Shown one piece after another: positions 1 to 8,944 of a DNA stretch of 64,000 nucleotides. Below the pieces are notes generated by a model that ran no database searches, was not told the origin of the DNA, and saw only the letters and a list, made by a program, of their open reading frames with translations. A program made the translations under genes and the position numbers. How positions within the stretch are numbered: position 1 is the first letter of the stretch; each line of letters begins with the position of its first letter. This DNA is from Methanococcoides burtonii DSM 6242. GTDB lineage: Archaea; Halobacteriota; Methanosarcinia; Methanosarcinales; Methanosarcinaceae. The stretch lies in contig NC_007955.1 of the NCBI RefSeq assembly GCF_000013725.1, forward strand, positions 1,395,579 to 1,459,578, read 5' to 3'.

Positions 1-1083
1 AGTCCCCATTGTCAACTTCAGAACTTCATTGATCGTAGCTTCCCTTGGACTTACCGCGCGATCTACGCCCACCAATTCGAACAATGGCACATAATCAAGA
101 TGGTCAGCCCTTACAATAACCTTCTTTGCACCAAGTTGCTTGGACAGAAGAGCGCATAACAGATTTTTCTCATCACTATCAGTGACGGAGATCACGACAT
201 CCATGTTCTGAACACCCTCTTCTTTTAGAAGATGTATATCGGTACCATTTCCTTTCAGGACAAGAACTTTTGGAAGGAGATCTGCAATCGATTCACATCG
301 ATCCAGATTCTTTTCAATTATCTTAATGCTCGTGTTGCTTTTCTCCAGAAGCTTTGCAAGATAGAAACCAACTGTCCCACCGCCAATGATGAGAACTCGC
401 TTCACATTGTCCGTATGTCCGGCAAAGAGATTACCAATGTCCATCATGGCATCGGATTTACCGATGACCACAACATGGTCACCTTTGTGGATGACATCGT
501 CACCATGTGGAATGATAATATTCGAATCTCTATAAAGCGCACTCACTATACAACATTCAGAAATATCAAGGTCTTTCATTTTTTTGTCAACAAGATCGCT
601 TTCATCCGAGACAACGAATTCCATCATCTTTACCTTTCCATCTGCAAACACCTCAGCATCTATTGCAGAAGGCATAGAAAGGATCTCAGCAACCTCAGAA
701 GCCAAAGCAAGCTCAGGGCAGATCATGACATCGATACCCACCTGAGTGCGCGTTGCAACAGGCCTGTCGATATAATCAGGGTTCGTTACCCTCGCCATTG
801 TCTTGAGCTGTTTGTGTAAAGGAGATATCAGCTTGGCAGTCGTACAGGTAACAATGTTCAATTCATCTGAACCCGTTACGGCAACAAGGAGATCAGCATC
901 GTTTATCAGACGCTCAAGAATAGAAACATTTGCACCATTACCCTGAATAACCTGTACATCCAGTTCATCAGCTCTCGCACATGCATCCTCATCGATATCA
1001 ATGACAACAACATCATTGTTGAGATAGAGAGAACTTGCAATATGAAATCCTACTTCTCCGGCACCTACGATAATGATCTTCAT
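1..1083 (-). CDS. trkA: Trk potassium uptake regulator TrkA (3' end outside window)
   Basis: The frame is open from an ATG at 1083 to the window edge, so 361 N-terminal codons are seen and the C-terminus is missing. TrkA proteins are cytosolic, nucleotide-binding regulatory subunits of Trk/Ktr potassium transporters. Two tandem Rossmann units are visible: the first begins with GAGEVG at residues 7-12, the second with GGGTVG near residues 234-239, each with a downstream stretch resembling the RCK C-lobe. This double arrangement is the classical TrkA layout of about 440-460 residues. No TrkH partner lies in the window; it may be just beyond position 1. An AT-rich TATA-like stretch (TTTATAAT) lies about 30 bases upstream of the start. 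Confidence 0.9.
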   Translation of the reverse strand, partial: MKIIIVGAGEVGFHIASSLYLNNDVVVIDIDEDACARADELDVQVIQGNGANVSILERLINDADLLVAVTGSDELNIVTCTTAKLISPLHKQLKTMARVTNPDYIDRPVATRTQVGIDVMICPELALASEVAEILSMPSAIDAEVFADGKVKMMEFVVSDESDLVDKKMKDLDISECCIVSALYRDSNIIIPHGDDVIHKGDHVVVIGKSDAMMDIGNLFAGHTDNVKRVLIIGGGTVGFYLAKLLEKSNTSIKIIEKNLDRCESIADLLPKVLVLKGNGTDIHLLKEEGVQNMDVVISVTDSDEKNLLCALLSKQLGAKKVIVRADHLDYVPLFELVGVDRAVSPREATINEVLKLTMGT

Positions 1084-1202
1084 GAAATCACACAGACCTG
1101 TTAAAATAATAGAATTATAAAGATGGATAATGAAACATATCTATGTTAAAGCTTACTGCAAATATAAAAGTGGAAAAAAGAAAAAGATCCCGGCACATGC
1201 CA

Positions 1203-2393
1203 TTATTCAACAGTACCAGGAGATATGGTAGAGATAGCACTTTCAAATGTGTCCTTTACCTTATCGAAGAAACCCTTGCCCTTAGAACCTTTAGAATTAC
1301 CAGTGCTGAGCCTATCGAATTCATCAAGTAGTTCTTTCTGTTTACCAGTAAGGTCCGTAGGCGTTTCAACGATCACTTTCACAAGTTGGTCGCCTTGACC
1401 ATGTCCGTGAAGGCGAGGCATACCCTTACCCTTTAAGCGTAATATGGAATGGGTCTGAGTGCCTGGCTTGATCTTCATCTTCACTTTCCCATGAAGGGTC
1501 GGTACTTTTATCTCAGCGCCCAACGCTGCCTGTGAGAATGATATTGGTATCCCATAAACAATATCATCGCCAATACGCTCGAATTCATCGTGTTGTTTGA
1601 CATGGATGACAATATAGAGATCACCGGATGGTGCACCAGGGCTACCAGCTTCGCCTTCTCCAGACATCTTCAGTCGAAGACCTGTATCAGCGCCCTTTGG
1701 AATCGAGACACCCATTTTGCGCACTTTCTTTTGCTTGCCTGAACCTCTACAGACAGGACAGGGAGATTCAATTACCTGACCCTTTCCATGACAAGCATCA
1801 CAAGTGGTTGTGGTCATGAAGTTGCCAAGCGGTGTTCTTCTTGCATGGGTTACCTGGCCACTGCCACGACATGTAGCACATGTTTTAGGACTTGTGCCTT
1901 CTTTTGCACCGGTTCCCCCACAGGTTTCACAATTCTCTGCACGTGGGACATTTATATGCACTTTTTCTCCGAAAGCAGCCTGTTCCAGCGTTACGCCAAG
2001 GTCATACCTCAGGTCCGAGCCTCTTGTAGGCCCCTGCCTGCGGCGTCCTCCGCCACCAAAACCGCCGAAGCCGCCACCGCCACCAAAAATACTGCCGAAA
2101 ATATCACCAAGGTCACCAAAATCGCCAAAATCAGCATTTCTAAAAATGTCTTCAGTACTGTATCGACCATCGATACCCGCATGTCCAAAACGATCATACT
2201 GCGCCTTTTTCTCAGCATCTGAAAGGACAGCATACGCTTCGGAGATCTCCTTGAACTTCTCTTCAGCATCCGCTTCTTTGTTCTTGTCAGGATGAAATTT
2301 CATCGCAAGTTTGCGGTAAGCTTTTTTCAACTCAGTATCAGATGCATCTTTCGATACACCAAGTATTTCATAATAATCTCGCGTGGTCGACAT
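1203..2393 (-). CDS. dnaJ: Chaperone protein DnaJ
   Basis: A 396-residue Hsp40 co-chaperone that stimulates the ATPase of DnaK and delivers unfolded clients. It has the full type I layout: an N-terminal J domain with the HPD motif at residues 34-36, a long Gly/Phe-rich linker (about 78-122), four CxxCxGxG zinc-finger repeats (about 155-220) and C-terminal substrate-binding domains. The start is supported by AAGGAG just upstream. It is last in grpE-dnaK-dnaJ and is separated from dnaK by a hairpin with a U-tract, so its expression may be partly uncoupled. The Hsp70 system is patchy in archaea and is generally regarded as acquired from bacteria. Confidence 0.97.
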   Translation of the reverse strand: MSTTRDYYEILGVSKDASDTELKKAYRKLAMKFHPDKNKEADAEEKFKEISEAYAVLSDAEKKAQYDRFGHAGIDGRYSTEDIFRNADFGDFGDLGDIFGSIFGGGGGFGGFGGGGRRRQGPTRGSDLRYDLGVTLEQAAFGEKVHINVPRAENCETCGGTGAKEGTSPKTCATCRGSGQVTHARRTPLGNFMTTTTCDACHGKGQVIESPCPVCRGSGKQKKVRKMGVSIPKGADTGLRLKMSGEGEAGSPGAPSGDLYIVIHVKQHDEFERIGDDIVYGIPISFSQAALGAEIKVPTLHGKVKMKIKPGTQTHSILRLKGKGMPRLHGHGQGDQLVKVIVETPTDLTGKQKELLDEFDRLSTGNSKGSKGKGFFDKVKDTFESAISTISPGTVE

Positions 2394-2419
2394 TAGAACT
2401 CCTTTAAAGGTAAATAAAA

Positions 2420-2442
2420 GTGCAGATGGAAATCATCTGCAC
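2420..2442 (-). terminator. Hairpin with U-tract between dnaK and dnaJ
   Basis: Read in the gene direction, a perfect 9-bp stem (GTGCAGATG / CATCTGCAC) with a 5-base loop is followed by TTTTATTT. It lies in the 66-base gap between the dnaK stop and the dnaJ start. The form is that of an intrinsic terminator or attenuator, or of an RNA processing site that sets the dnaK:dnaJ ratio. Confidence 0.6.
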
Positions 2443-2459
2443 ATATTGCCTTCAGGTAT

Positions 2460-4322
2460 TTATTTGTCTTCGTCAACAACTTCATAGTCCGCATCAACGA
2501 CATCATCATCTGATGCAGAGCCAGTTGATGAAGGACCACTTGCATCTTCAGAAGCTTCAGCACCAGCAGAAGCCTCTTTCTGAGCTTTCTCGTACATTGC
2601 AGCAGAAACCTTATAGACAGATTCCTGAAGTGCTTCTGTTTTGCTCTTGATAGCCTCGAGGTCTTCCCCTTCAAGTGCAGTTTTCAGATCAGCGATCGCA
2701 GCTTCGATCTGTTCTTTCTGCTCATTGGTTGCAACATCTCCAGCTTCCTTCAAGGTATTTTCAGCAGCATTAACAAGAGAATCAGCATTGTTCCTTGTCT
2801 CGACCTCTTCCTTGCGTGCCTTATCTTCCTCAGCGTGCAACTCTGCATCCTTTACCATCCTCTCGATCTCTTCATCGGACAATCCACCTGGTTTCTGTAT
2901 AGAGATGGACTGTTCCTTGCCGGTACCGAGATCCTTTGCATTGACATGAAGGATACCATTGGAATCGATATCGAATGTTACTTCGATCTGTGGCAGTCCC
3001 CTTGGTGCAGGTGGTATGCCGTCAAGCACAAAACGACCGAGGGTCTTGTTCGCAGATGCGATACCACGCTCACCCTGCAGGATATGAATCTCCACAGATG
3101 GCTGGCTATCTGCCGCAGTTGAAAATATCTGGCTCTTCTTAACAGGAATTGTAGTGTTCCTCTCGATAAGTGGGGTTGCAACCCCTCCGAGAGTTTCTAT
3201 ACCCATTGTCAGTGGTGTGACATCAAGAAGGAGGACATCGTGAACCTCACCGGAAAGAACGCCTGCCTGAATAGCTGCACCAACTGCAACTGCCTCATCA
3301 GGATTGATGTTCTTGTATGGATCCTTTCCGATGAAGTTCTTGACAAGATTATATACTGCAGGGGTCCTCGTAGAACCGCCGATAAGAAGTACACGGTCAA
3401 TGTCTTTTGTGGTCAACTTCGCATCACTAAGAGCCATCTTCATTGATTCGAGGGTCTTAGCCACAAGGTCTTCGGTCATCTTCTCGAACTGTGCCCTTGT
3501 AATATCAATATCGATATGTTTTGGCTGACCATTGGAATCCGCTGTAATGAACGGAAGGTTCACATTTGTAGAAGCAACACCGGAAAGCTCGATCTTTGCT
3601 TTCTCTGCAGCATCATTGAGACGCTGGAGGGCAGCTTTGTCATTTGACAGATCGATGCCTTCAGCCTTCTTGAATTCCTCAACAAGGAACTCTGTGATCC
3701 TCTGATCGAAATCATCACCACCAAGGTGGGTATTACCGCTTGTGGAAAGCACTTCAAATACACCATCGCCTAACTCAAGGATGGATACATCGAAAGTACC
3801 TCCTCCGAGATCGTAAACGAGGATCTTGTGGTCGCCTTCCTCTTTGTCAAGACCATATGCAAGAGATGCTGCAGTAGGCTCATTGATAATTCTTAGGACC
3901 TCAAGACCTGCGATCTGTCCGGCATCTTTGGTAGCCTGTCTCTGAGAATCATTAAAATAAGCAGGTACAGTTATAACCGTCTGAGTGATGGTCTCGCCTA
4001 GATAAGCTTCAGCGTCATCCTTGAGCTTCCTCAGGATCATAGCGGAAACTTCCTGCGGAGTGTAATCCTTACCGCTGAGATTGACCTTATAGTCGCCTTC
4101 ACCGATATGACGTTTGATAGAACTTACACTGTTCCCAGGATTAGCTATCATCTGTCTTTTTGCTACCTGACCTACAAGCTTGTCTCCCTTCTTTGAAAAA
4201 CCAACCACTGATGGAGTTGTCCTTCCACCTTCAGCATTTGGAATTACAGTAGGTTTACCACCTTCGATCACAGCCATACATGAATTAGTAGTTCCAAGGT
4301 CAATACCCAATATCTTTCCCAT
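2460..4322 (-). CDS. dnaK: Chaperone protein DnaK (Hsp70)
   Basis: A 620-residue cytosolic ATP-dependent chaperone of normal family length. The ATPase domain opens with the phosphate-binding signature IDLGTTNSC (residues 6-14) and continues with further Hsp70 signatures such as [13 protein letters not shown] and LIGGSTRTP. The substrate-binding domain follows from about residue 380, and the C-terminus is an acidic tail ending in EVVDEDK. A GAGGT ribosome-binding site precedes the ATG. It lies between grpE and dnaJ on the same strand, the usual order of this three-gene chaperone operon. Confidence 0.98.
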   Translation of the reverse strand: MGKILGIDLGTTNSCMAVIEGGKPTVIPNAEGGRTTPSVVGFSKKGDKLVGQVAKRQMIANPGNSVSSIKRHIGEGDYKVNLSGKDYTPQEVSAMILRKLKDDAEAYLGETITQTVITVPAYFNDSQRQATKDAGQIAGLEVLRIINEPTAASLAYGLDKEEGDHKILVYDLGGGTFDVSILELGDGVFEVLSTSGNTHLGGDDFDQRITEFLVEEFKKAEGIDLSNDKAALQRLNDAAEKAKIELSGVASTNVNLPFITADSNGQPKHIDIDITRAQFEKMTEDLVAKTLESMKMALSDAKLTTKDIDRVLLIGGSTRTPAVYNLVKNFIGKDPYKNINPDEAVAVGAAIQAGVLSGEVHDVLLLDVTPLTMGIETLGGVATPLIERNTTIPVKKSQIFSTAADSQPSVEIHILQGERGIASANKTLGRFVLDGIPPAPRGLPQIEVTFDIDSNGILHVNAKDLGTGKEQSISIQKPGGLSDEEIERMVKDAELHAEEDKARKEEVETRNNADSLVNAAENTLKEAGDVATNEQKEQIEAAIADLKTALEGEDLEAIKSKTEALQESVYKVSAAMYEKAQKEASAGAEASEDASGPSSTGSASDDDVVDADYEVVDEDK

Positions 4323-4400
4323 AATAATACCTCACTTATATTTGATTAAAATCAGATTAACGGCAGTCTAGTTATTTCTTTCGTAAACGATACGAACCGT

Positions 4401-4976
4401 TCATTCCTCATCCGGATTCTGTGCAACTGTGACCATCGCATGACGGATAACCTTTGAGTTAAGTTCATAACCAGCTTTACAGACATCAACAATATGCTGG
4501 TCAGCGTGCTCAGTAGTCTGCACATGCATCATAGCCTCATGAAAATGGGGATCAAATTCCTTGCCCTCACAATCTATCATCTTAAGACCTTCTTTTTCGA
4601 GGATAGATGTGAATTGCTTGAACACCATTTCAACGCCTTCTATAATGGAATTAACATCATCTGCTTTTTTAGCAGATTCGAGAGCACGATCAAAGTTGTC
4701 ACGTACCTCAAGCAACTCAACCATTATTTCTTCAAGAGCAAATTTTCGAAATTCTTCTTTTTCCCGCAGGCTTCGATTTCTGAAATTCTCAAATTCCGCT
4801 CTCTGGCGCATTATTTGTTCATTTAGTTCAGCGATCTGAGAATCACAGGAAGTATGCAGATCCTCTGTGCTATCAGAAGCATTTTCCTTTAAGGCTTCTG
4901 CATTCTCATCTGCACAGCAAGTACAAGGATCGGACTTCTTCTCCGATTTAGATTTCTTTCCAAATTTACCTGTCAT
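4401..4976 (-). CDS. grpE: Nucleotide exchange factor GrpE
   Basis: A 191-residue GrpE, the nucleotide-exchange factor that resets DnaK. After a Lys/Ser-rich leader with a CTCCADENA segment and an acidic linker, residues of about 48-110 form the long dimerising helix, containing the typical run RQRAEFENFRNRSLREKEE. The C-terminal beta wing holds the family signature (DPHFHEAMM, then GYELNSKVIRHAMVTVA). It is first in the operon, 78 bases upstream of dnaK. The N-terminal cysteine pair is unusual for GrpE and could reflect metal or redox sensitivity; that is only an inference. Confidence 0.95.
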   Translation of the reverse strand: MTGKFGKKSKSEKKSDPCTCCADENAEALKENASDSTEDLHTSCDSQIAELNEQIMRQRAEFENFRNRSLREKEEFRKFALEEIMVELLEVRDNFDRALESAKKADDVNSIIEGVEMVFKQFTSILEKEGLKMIDCEGKEFDPHFHEAMMHVQTTEHADQHIVDVCKAGYELNSKVIRHAMVTVAQNPDEE

Positions 4977-5127
4977 TTCTCACGACTCCGCCATAATTTG
5001 TGAGCGGTATAATAATAACATCTGATTGTTTGATGTTCTATAAATAAGTACCGGTTAGAAAAATACGTAATACTAAATAGCATAGACAAAAAAAACAAGC
5101 ACAAAAGCCAGTCCCGATCTAATAGGA

Positions 5128-5541
5128 TCAGGCATAATCAGTTTGCATCTTATAAGACAATAATTTGACAAGCAACATACTGGCGATCATACACAACGCA
5201 AGTGCGGAGACAATCTTATCCCAGCCCAATACCCCAAGCCCACCAGTTCGCACAAACTCAACGCCTCCAAAGAATGAGAAAATAGAGATCGTGGCTGCAA
5301 ATGATACCACACATCCACCGATAAGTGCACCGACCTGATCGGCACCCCTCATTTCAAAGAAGACAGATCCTACAATGAACAATACAGCAAATATCAGCAA
5401 GATCATTGAAGAAGGCATCGGACTTTTACCGGTCTCGAAAATGTGCATTACACCCAAAGCCATGCCTATCATGAATAAAGACAATGTGCCTGAGACTGCC
5501 AGTGCTTGTACAAAAGGATTATCTGAAATATCCATATCCAT
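5128..5541 (-). CDS. Small multi-spanning membrane protein, unknown function
   Basis: This 137-residue protein has about four hydrophobic segments (roughly residues 12-35, 43-60, 70-92 and 105-128) and short loops, so it should sit in the membrane. I recognise no enzymatic or transport motif. It starts MDMDIS; either Met could be used, and the second (5535) is better spaced from the upstream AAGGGA. It is transcribed alone, divergent from the methanofuran operon, and nothing nearby suggests a role. Confidence 0.65.
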   Translation of the reverse strand: MDMDISDNPFVQALAVSGTLSLFMIGMALGVMHIFETGKSPMPSSMILLIFAVLFIVGSVFFEMRGADQVGALIGGCVVSFAATISIFSFFGGVEFVRTGGLGVLGWDKIVSALALCMIASMLLVKLLSYKMQTDYA

Positions 5542-5671
5542 CCCTTATTATTCCTCTCTCAGTAATTGTATTGCTGCTATATATATTAATTGTTAAAAAT
5601 ACACCTCAAAAAGATCGAAGATAGAATAAGTCACAGTAAATAACAAATAAGATGATATAATCTCAGCTTAT

Positions 5672-6595
5672 ATGAAAATACTTCTTTCTGAATACGCTGT
5701 CAGCACAGGGATGAGCGGCACCTACCTTCTGGAAGGAAAAGCAATGCTATCCACCCTGGCATCCAGCTTTTCGCGTCTCGGGCACGAAGTGATATACACA
5801 ACCTCCGATACGACCATCGAGCACGGGAAACCTGTCAGATCATCCGAAGAAGATATCGAAGCAACGATAAGGAAATGTGCCAAAGAATGTGATGCGGGAC
5901 TTGTCATAGCCCCCGAAGATATACTCCCGGGACTTACAGCAATAATTGAAGAGAATACACTGAACCTTGGTTGTTCACCAGATTCAGCATCCATCTGTTC
6001 GGATAAACTTGAATGTACCAGAATACTCGAAAACGCAGGGCTTGCAGTCCCCAGAACATATGCATTCGGAGAAAGTATGCCATTTAAAGGATGCTGGGTA
6101 ACAAAACCCAGATATGGTTGTGCATCTGAAGATACTTTTGTTTGCCACCGACCAGATATTAGAAGAGACCATATTGCGACCGAGTATATTGAAGGCGAAC
6201 ATCTAAGTGTTAGCCTGATCTGTGGAAAAGAACAACTTCCCCTAACAGTGAATGCACAGAGGATGGAGATAGACCCCGCAAAGGATGCTTCCAAAATAGA
6301 TTATTGCGGCTGTACAACTCCATACAGAACAGATAGAGAACAGGAGCTATATGATGTAGCAAAGAAAGCTACAAGAGCATTAGGCTGCAATGGATACATA
6401 GGAGTGGACATCATACTTGGGGACAGACCATACATAGTAGATGTTAATCCAAGACCTACAACATCCCTTGTAGGTATTACGAAGATAATGGACAAAGAGA
6501 TAGCAGAACTCCTTCTCAAGAACGGAATGGGAGAATCACTGCCAGAAATAAAGATAACCGGAGAATATTCATTCACCAAAGAGGAACTGAGATGA
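5672..6595 (+). CDS. mfnD: Tyramine--L-glutamate ligase (methanofuran biosynthesis, MfnD)
   Basis: A 307-residue ATP-grasp ligase. The ATP-grasp fold is visible in the central substrate segment (CWVTKPRYGCAS), the EYIEGEH motif and the metal-binding end VDVNPRPTTSL near residue 265. In methanogens MfnD joins glutamate to tyramine by a gamma-glutamyl bond, an early step of methanofuran assembly. The assignment rests on the fold plus the two following genes, which match MfnF and MfnE. The mfnD stop overlaps the mfnF start (ATGA at 6592-6595), indicating translational coupling. Confidence 0.85.
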   Translation: MKILLSEYAVSTGMSGTYLLEGKAMLSTLASSFSRLGHEVIYTTSDTTIEHGKPVRSSEEDIEATIRKCAKECDAGLVIAPEDILPGLTAIIEENTLNLGCSPDSASICSDKLECTRILENAGLAVPRTYAFGESMPFKGCWVTKPRYGCASEDTFVCHRPDIRRDHIATEYIEGEHLSVSLICGKEQLPLTVNAQRMEIDPAKDASKIDYCGCTTPYRTDREQELYDVAKKATRALGCNGYIGVDIILGDRPYIVDVNPRPTTSLVGITKIMDKEIAELLLKNGMGESLPEIKITGEYSFTKEELR

Positions 6596-7569
6596 GATAT
6601 ATAGGAGTAGACATCGGCGGAGCAAATACTAAAGTTGCATCAAGTGATGGCGAAATTACAGAATTGCTCTACATTCCGCTCTGGAAAGACACGATCCTCC
6701 CATCCGCACTTAAGGAACTGGCTGACAGACTGCAACCTGATGGATTGGCCGTTGTTATGACAGGAGAACTGGCAGACTGTTTTGTCGACAAGGAGGAAGG
6801 TATCAACTTCATAATGGATGCAGTGAACAACGCCTTCGACTGTGAAGTGAGATACGTCAACAATACCGGTAATTTCCAGAAAAGTACACAAAACAACAGA
6901 GAACTTGCCGCAGCAAACTGGGCTGCATCTGCCCGCCTGATAGGAGAAGAGGTCGGAGATTGCATTTTTGTAGACGTAGGCAGCACTACAAGTGATGTGA
7001 TTCCCATCAAGAATGGAAAACATGTTGCAGGACATACTGATTTTTCAAGATTGCTCAGAGATGAACTGTTCTATGCAGGTACGCTGCGCACGAACCTTGC
7101 GGCATTGCTTGAAACCGTAAACCTTGATGCTGGCACATGCCGGGTATCATCTGAACTCTTTGCAAATACAGCAGATGCATATATGATGCTTGGAGATATC
7201 GATAAAGAACTCTATACATGCGAGACTTCAGACGGTGCAGGCAAAGACAGAATCGATTGTATGAGAAGACTTGCCCGCGTTGTATGTGCAGACCTTACCG
7301 AAATATCAGAAGAGGACATATACCGGCTGGCAAAGAACGTTAAGGAAAGACAGATAGAATTGCTATGTAATTCAGTATCTGCCGTTGCTGAAGCGAATGA
7401 ACTTGACATGATAGTGTCAGCAGGTTTAGGAGAGTTCATGATAGAAAAGGCTGCAAAAAGGCTCGGTTATGACTGTTTCTCAACTGCGGACAAGTGGAGT
7501 AAGAATATATCGAAGGTATTTCCCGCATATGCTGCGGCCAGATCGATGGATAAGGAAAAGAACGAATGA
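6592..7569 (+). CDS. mfnF: Methanofuran biosynthesis protein MfnF (hydantoinase/ASKHA-like)
   Basis: A 325-residue protein of the H4MPT-linked C1-transfer family, an ASKHA-type fold. An N-terminal phosphate motif (GVDIGGANTKVAS, residues 4-16), a second glycine motif (VDVGSTTSDVIPI, near 145) and a late one (VSAGLGEF, near 285) mark the nucleotide-binding fold. MfnF is reported to couple the gamma-glutamyl-tyramine moiety to the phosphorylated aminomethylfuran unit, forming the ether core of methanofuran. It overlaps mfnD by four bases and is followed 15 bases later by mfnE, so the three form one operon. Confidence 0.85.
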   Translation: MRYIGVDIGGANTKVASSDGEITELLYIPLWKDTILPSALKELADRLQPDGLAVVMTGELADCFVDKEEGINFIMDAVNNAFDCEVRYVNNTGNFQKSTQNNRELAAANWAASARLIGEEVGDCIFVDVGSTTSDVIPIKNGKHVAGHTDFSRLLRDELFYAGTLRTNLAALLETVNLDAGTCRVSSELFANTADAYMMLGDIDKELYTCETSDGAGKDRIDCMRRLARVVCADLTEISEEDIYRLAKNVKERQIELLCNSVSAVAEANELDMIVSAGLGEFMIEKAAKRLGYDCFSTADKWSKNISKVFPAYAAARSMDKEKNE

Positions 7570-7584
7570 TAAGGGAAATTGCTC

Positions 7585-8217
7585 ATGAAGGTCGTCCTTA
7601 AACTTGGAGGAAGTCTGATAGACAGATCATCAGAGCTCATAAAGGCCATATCTGACCACTTTGCCGCAACCGAAGGGAATATGCAAGTGATCATTGTGCC
7701 CGGCGGAGGCATCTTTGCAGATACTATACGCAGGATATCTAAAGAGTATTCACTCACGGAAAAAGCAGCCCACTGGATGGCTATAGCAGCAATGGAACAA
7801 TATGCACACCTTCTCGAAGATCTAAGCAGCATACCAACCATCGAGAATACAAGCAATATCAACGCAAATGTATCAATATTACTCCCATACAGACTTTTGA
7901 AAGATACAGATGAACTACCCCATTCATGGGATGTTACCTCAGACACCATTGCAGCATGGGTGGCACAAAGGATGAGTGCAAGACTTGTCAAAGCCACCGA
8001 TGTTGATGGTATTTTCAATAATGGGAAAATGATAGAGGAAATAACCTTAAAGGAACTTGAGGTAATGGGAGAAACATGCGCTGATCGGATGTTATCCACA
8101 ATGCTGATAAAGCACGGCATGGAATGCGTGATCGTGAATGGAGATCATCCTGAGAGGGTGATTGCAGCCATTGAAGGAAAAAAAGTAATAGGAACTTATA
8201 TCAAGGGGAATGCTTAA
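7585..8217 (+). CDS. mfnE: [5-(aminomethyl)furan-3-yl]methyl phosphate kinase MfnE
   Basis: A 210-residue amino-acid-kinase-fold protein (KLGGSLID at the N-terminus, VPGGGIFAD near residue 40, KATDVDGIF near residue 140). MfnE phosphorylates aminomethylfuran phosphate to the diphosphate used by MfnF. I chose the ATG at 7585, with AAGGGA upstream, over an in-frame TTG two codons earlier. It closes the mfnDFE operon. The product cofactor is needed by formylmethanofuran dehydrogenase, which a methylamine user requires for the oxidative branch. Confidence 0.85.
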   Translation: MKVVLKLGGSLIDRSSELIKAISDHFAATEGNMQVIIVPGGGIFADTIRRISKEYSLTEKAAHWMAIAAMEQYAHLLEDLSSIPTIENTSNINANVSILLPYRLLKDTDELPHSWDVTSDTIAAWVAQRMSARLVKATDVDGIFNNGKMIEEITLKELEVMGETCADRMLSTMLIKHGMECVIVNGDHPERVIAAIEGKKVIGTYIKGNA

Positions 8218-8321
8218 ATTAGATACCGCGTATGTACAGAAACCGTTAATAGCTTATAGCGAAACAATACGTTTCGTTCCAGCATCATACAATTTACTGA
8301 ATTAAAAAGGAGATTTATAAT

Positions 8322-8486
8322 ATGGCAAAAGTTGAACAATGCACATCATGCGGAATTCACCTTGTTGAGAAAGGGTTCACAAGACTCCCTTGCCCAACAT
8401 GCGAAACCGAACTTGGAAGATGTACCAAGTGCAGACAACAGAGCAACCCTTACACATGTCCAAAATGCGGATTTGTAGGACCCTGA
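8322..8486 (+). CDS. Small zinc-ribbon protein of the archaeal translation-associated family
   Basis: A 54-residue protein with eight cysteines in four pairs (CTSC, CPTC, CTKC, CPKC), which fits two zinc-ribbon knuckles. It matches the short archaeal zinc-ribbon, RNA-binding-like family that usually sits directly before the aEF1B gene, as here (9-base gap). AAAAAGGAG lies 10 bases upstream of the ATG. A translation-linked role is inferred from the family and its neighbour. Confidence 0.85.
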   Translation: MAKVEQCTSCGIHLVEKGFTRLPCPTCETELGRCTKCRQQSNPYTCPKCGFVGP

Positions 8487-8495
8487 GGAATCATA

Positions 8496-8765
8496 ATGGG
8501 TGAAGTAGCAGCAACAATGAAGATCATGCCAGAAGGGGTAGATACCGACCTGGATGACCTTAAGATCAGGCTTGAAGCAGTATTACCAGAAGGCGCATCT
8601 ATCTTTGGCTCAGAGATAGAACCTGTCGCATTTGGTTTGAAAGCACTTAAACTAGTAGTCCTCGTTGGCGACCTCGAAGGCGGCACAGAGCCTGTAGAAG
8701 AAGCTTTTGCAGCAGTACCTGGTGTAGAGAGCGTACAGGTCACTGAATTGGGAAGACCTGTTTAA
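8496..8765 (+). CDS. ef1b: Translation elongation factor aEF1B (EF-1 beta)
   Basis: An 89-residue archaeal elongation factor 1-beta, which catalyses GDP/GTP exchange on aEF1A in the cytosol. The length and sequence fit the family: VAATMKIMPEGVDTDLDDLK at the N-terminus, PVAFGLKALKLVVLV in the centre and the conserved end GVESVQVTELGRPV. It is co-transcribed with the preceding zinc ribbon gene. A long T-rich stretch (8770-8805) after the stop probably terminates the transcript ahead of the tRNA. Confidence 0.95.
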   Translation: MGEVAATMKIMPEGVDTDLDDLKIRLEAVLPEGASIFGSEIEPVAFGLKALKLVVLVGDLEGGTEPVEEAFAAVPGVESVQVTELGRPV

Positions 8766-8812
8766 CTATAAATTTTTTACTTTTTTATTTCTCTTTTTAT
8801 TATTTATCCATA

Positions 8813-8884
8813 GGGCTCGTAGATCAGGGGTAGATCGTTACGTTCGCAACGTAAAGGCCGCGGGTTCAAATCCCGCCGAGTCCA
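8813..8884 (+). tRNA. tRNA-Ala(CGC)
   Basis: The cloverleaf folds fully: a 7-bp acceptor stem (GGGCTCG/CGAGTCC with one G-T pair), D arm GATC/GATC, an anticodon arm with loop TTCGCAA giving anticodon CGC, and T arm GCGGG-TTCAAAT-CCCGC, with discriminator A. No CCA is encoded. Confidence 0.95.
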
Positions 8885-8944
8885 TTAGAGAGATCATTGA
8901 AATGAAGCAATCAGATGAATAAAAAAGAGTAATAAGAGGATTAT

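Noticed and set aside
232-819. 195-codon plus-strand frame at the left edge
   Set aside because: It is the shadow of trkA, which is open on the other strand and has clear Rossmann motifs.
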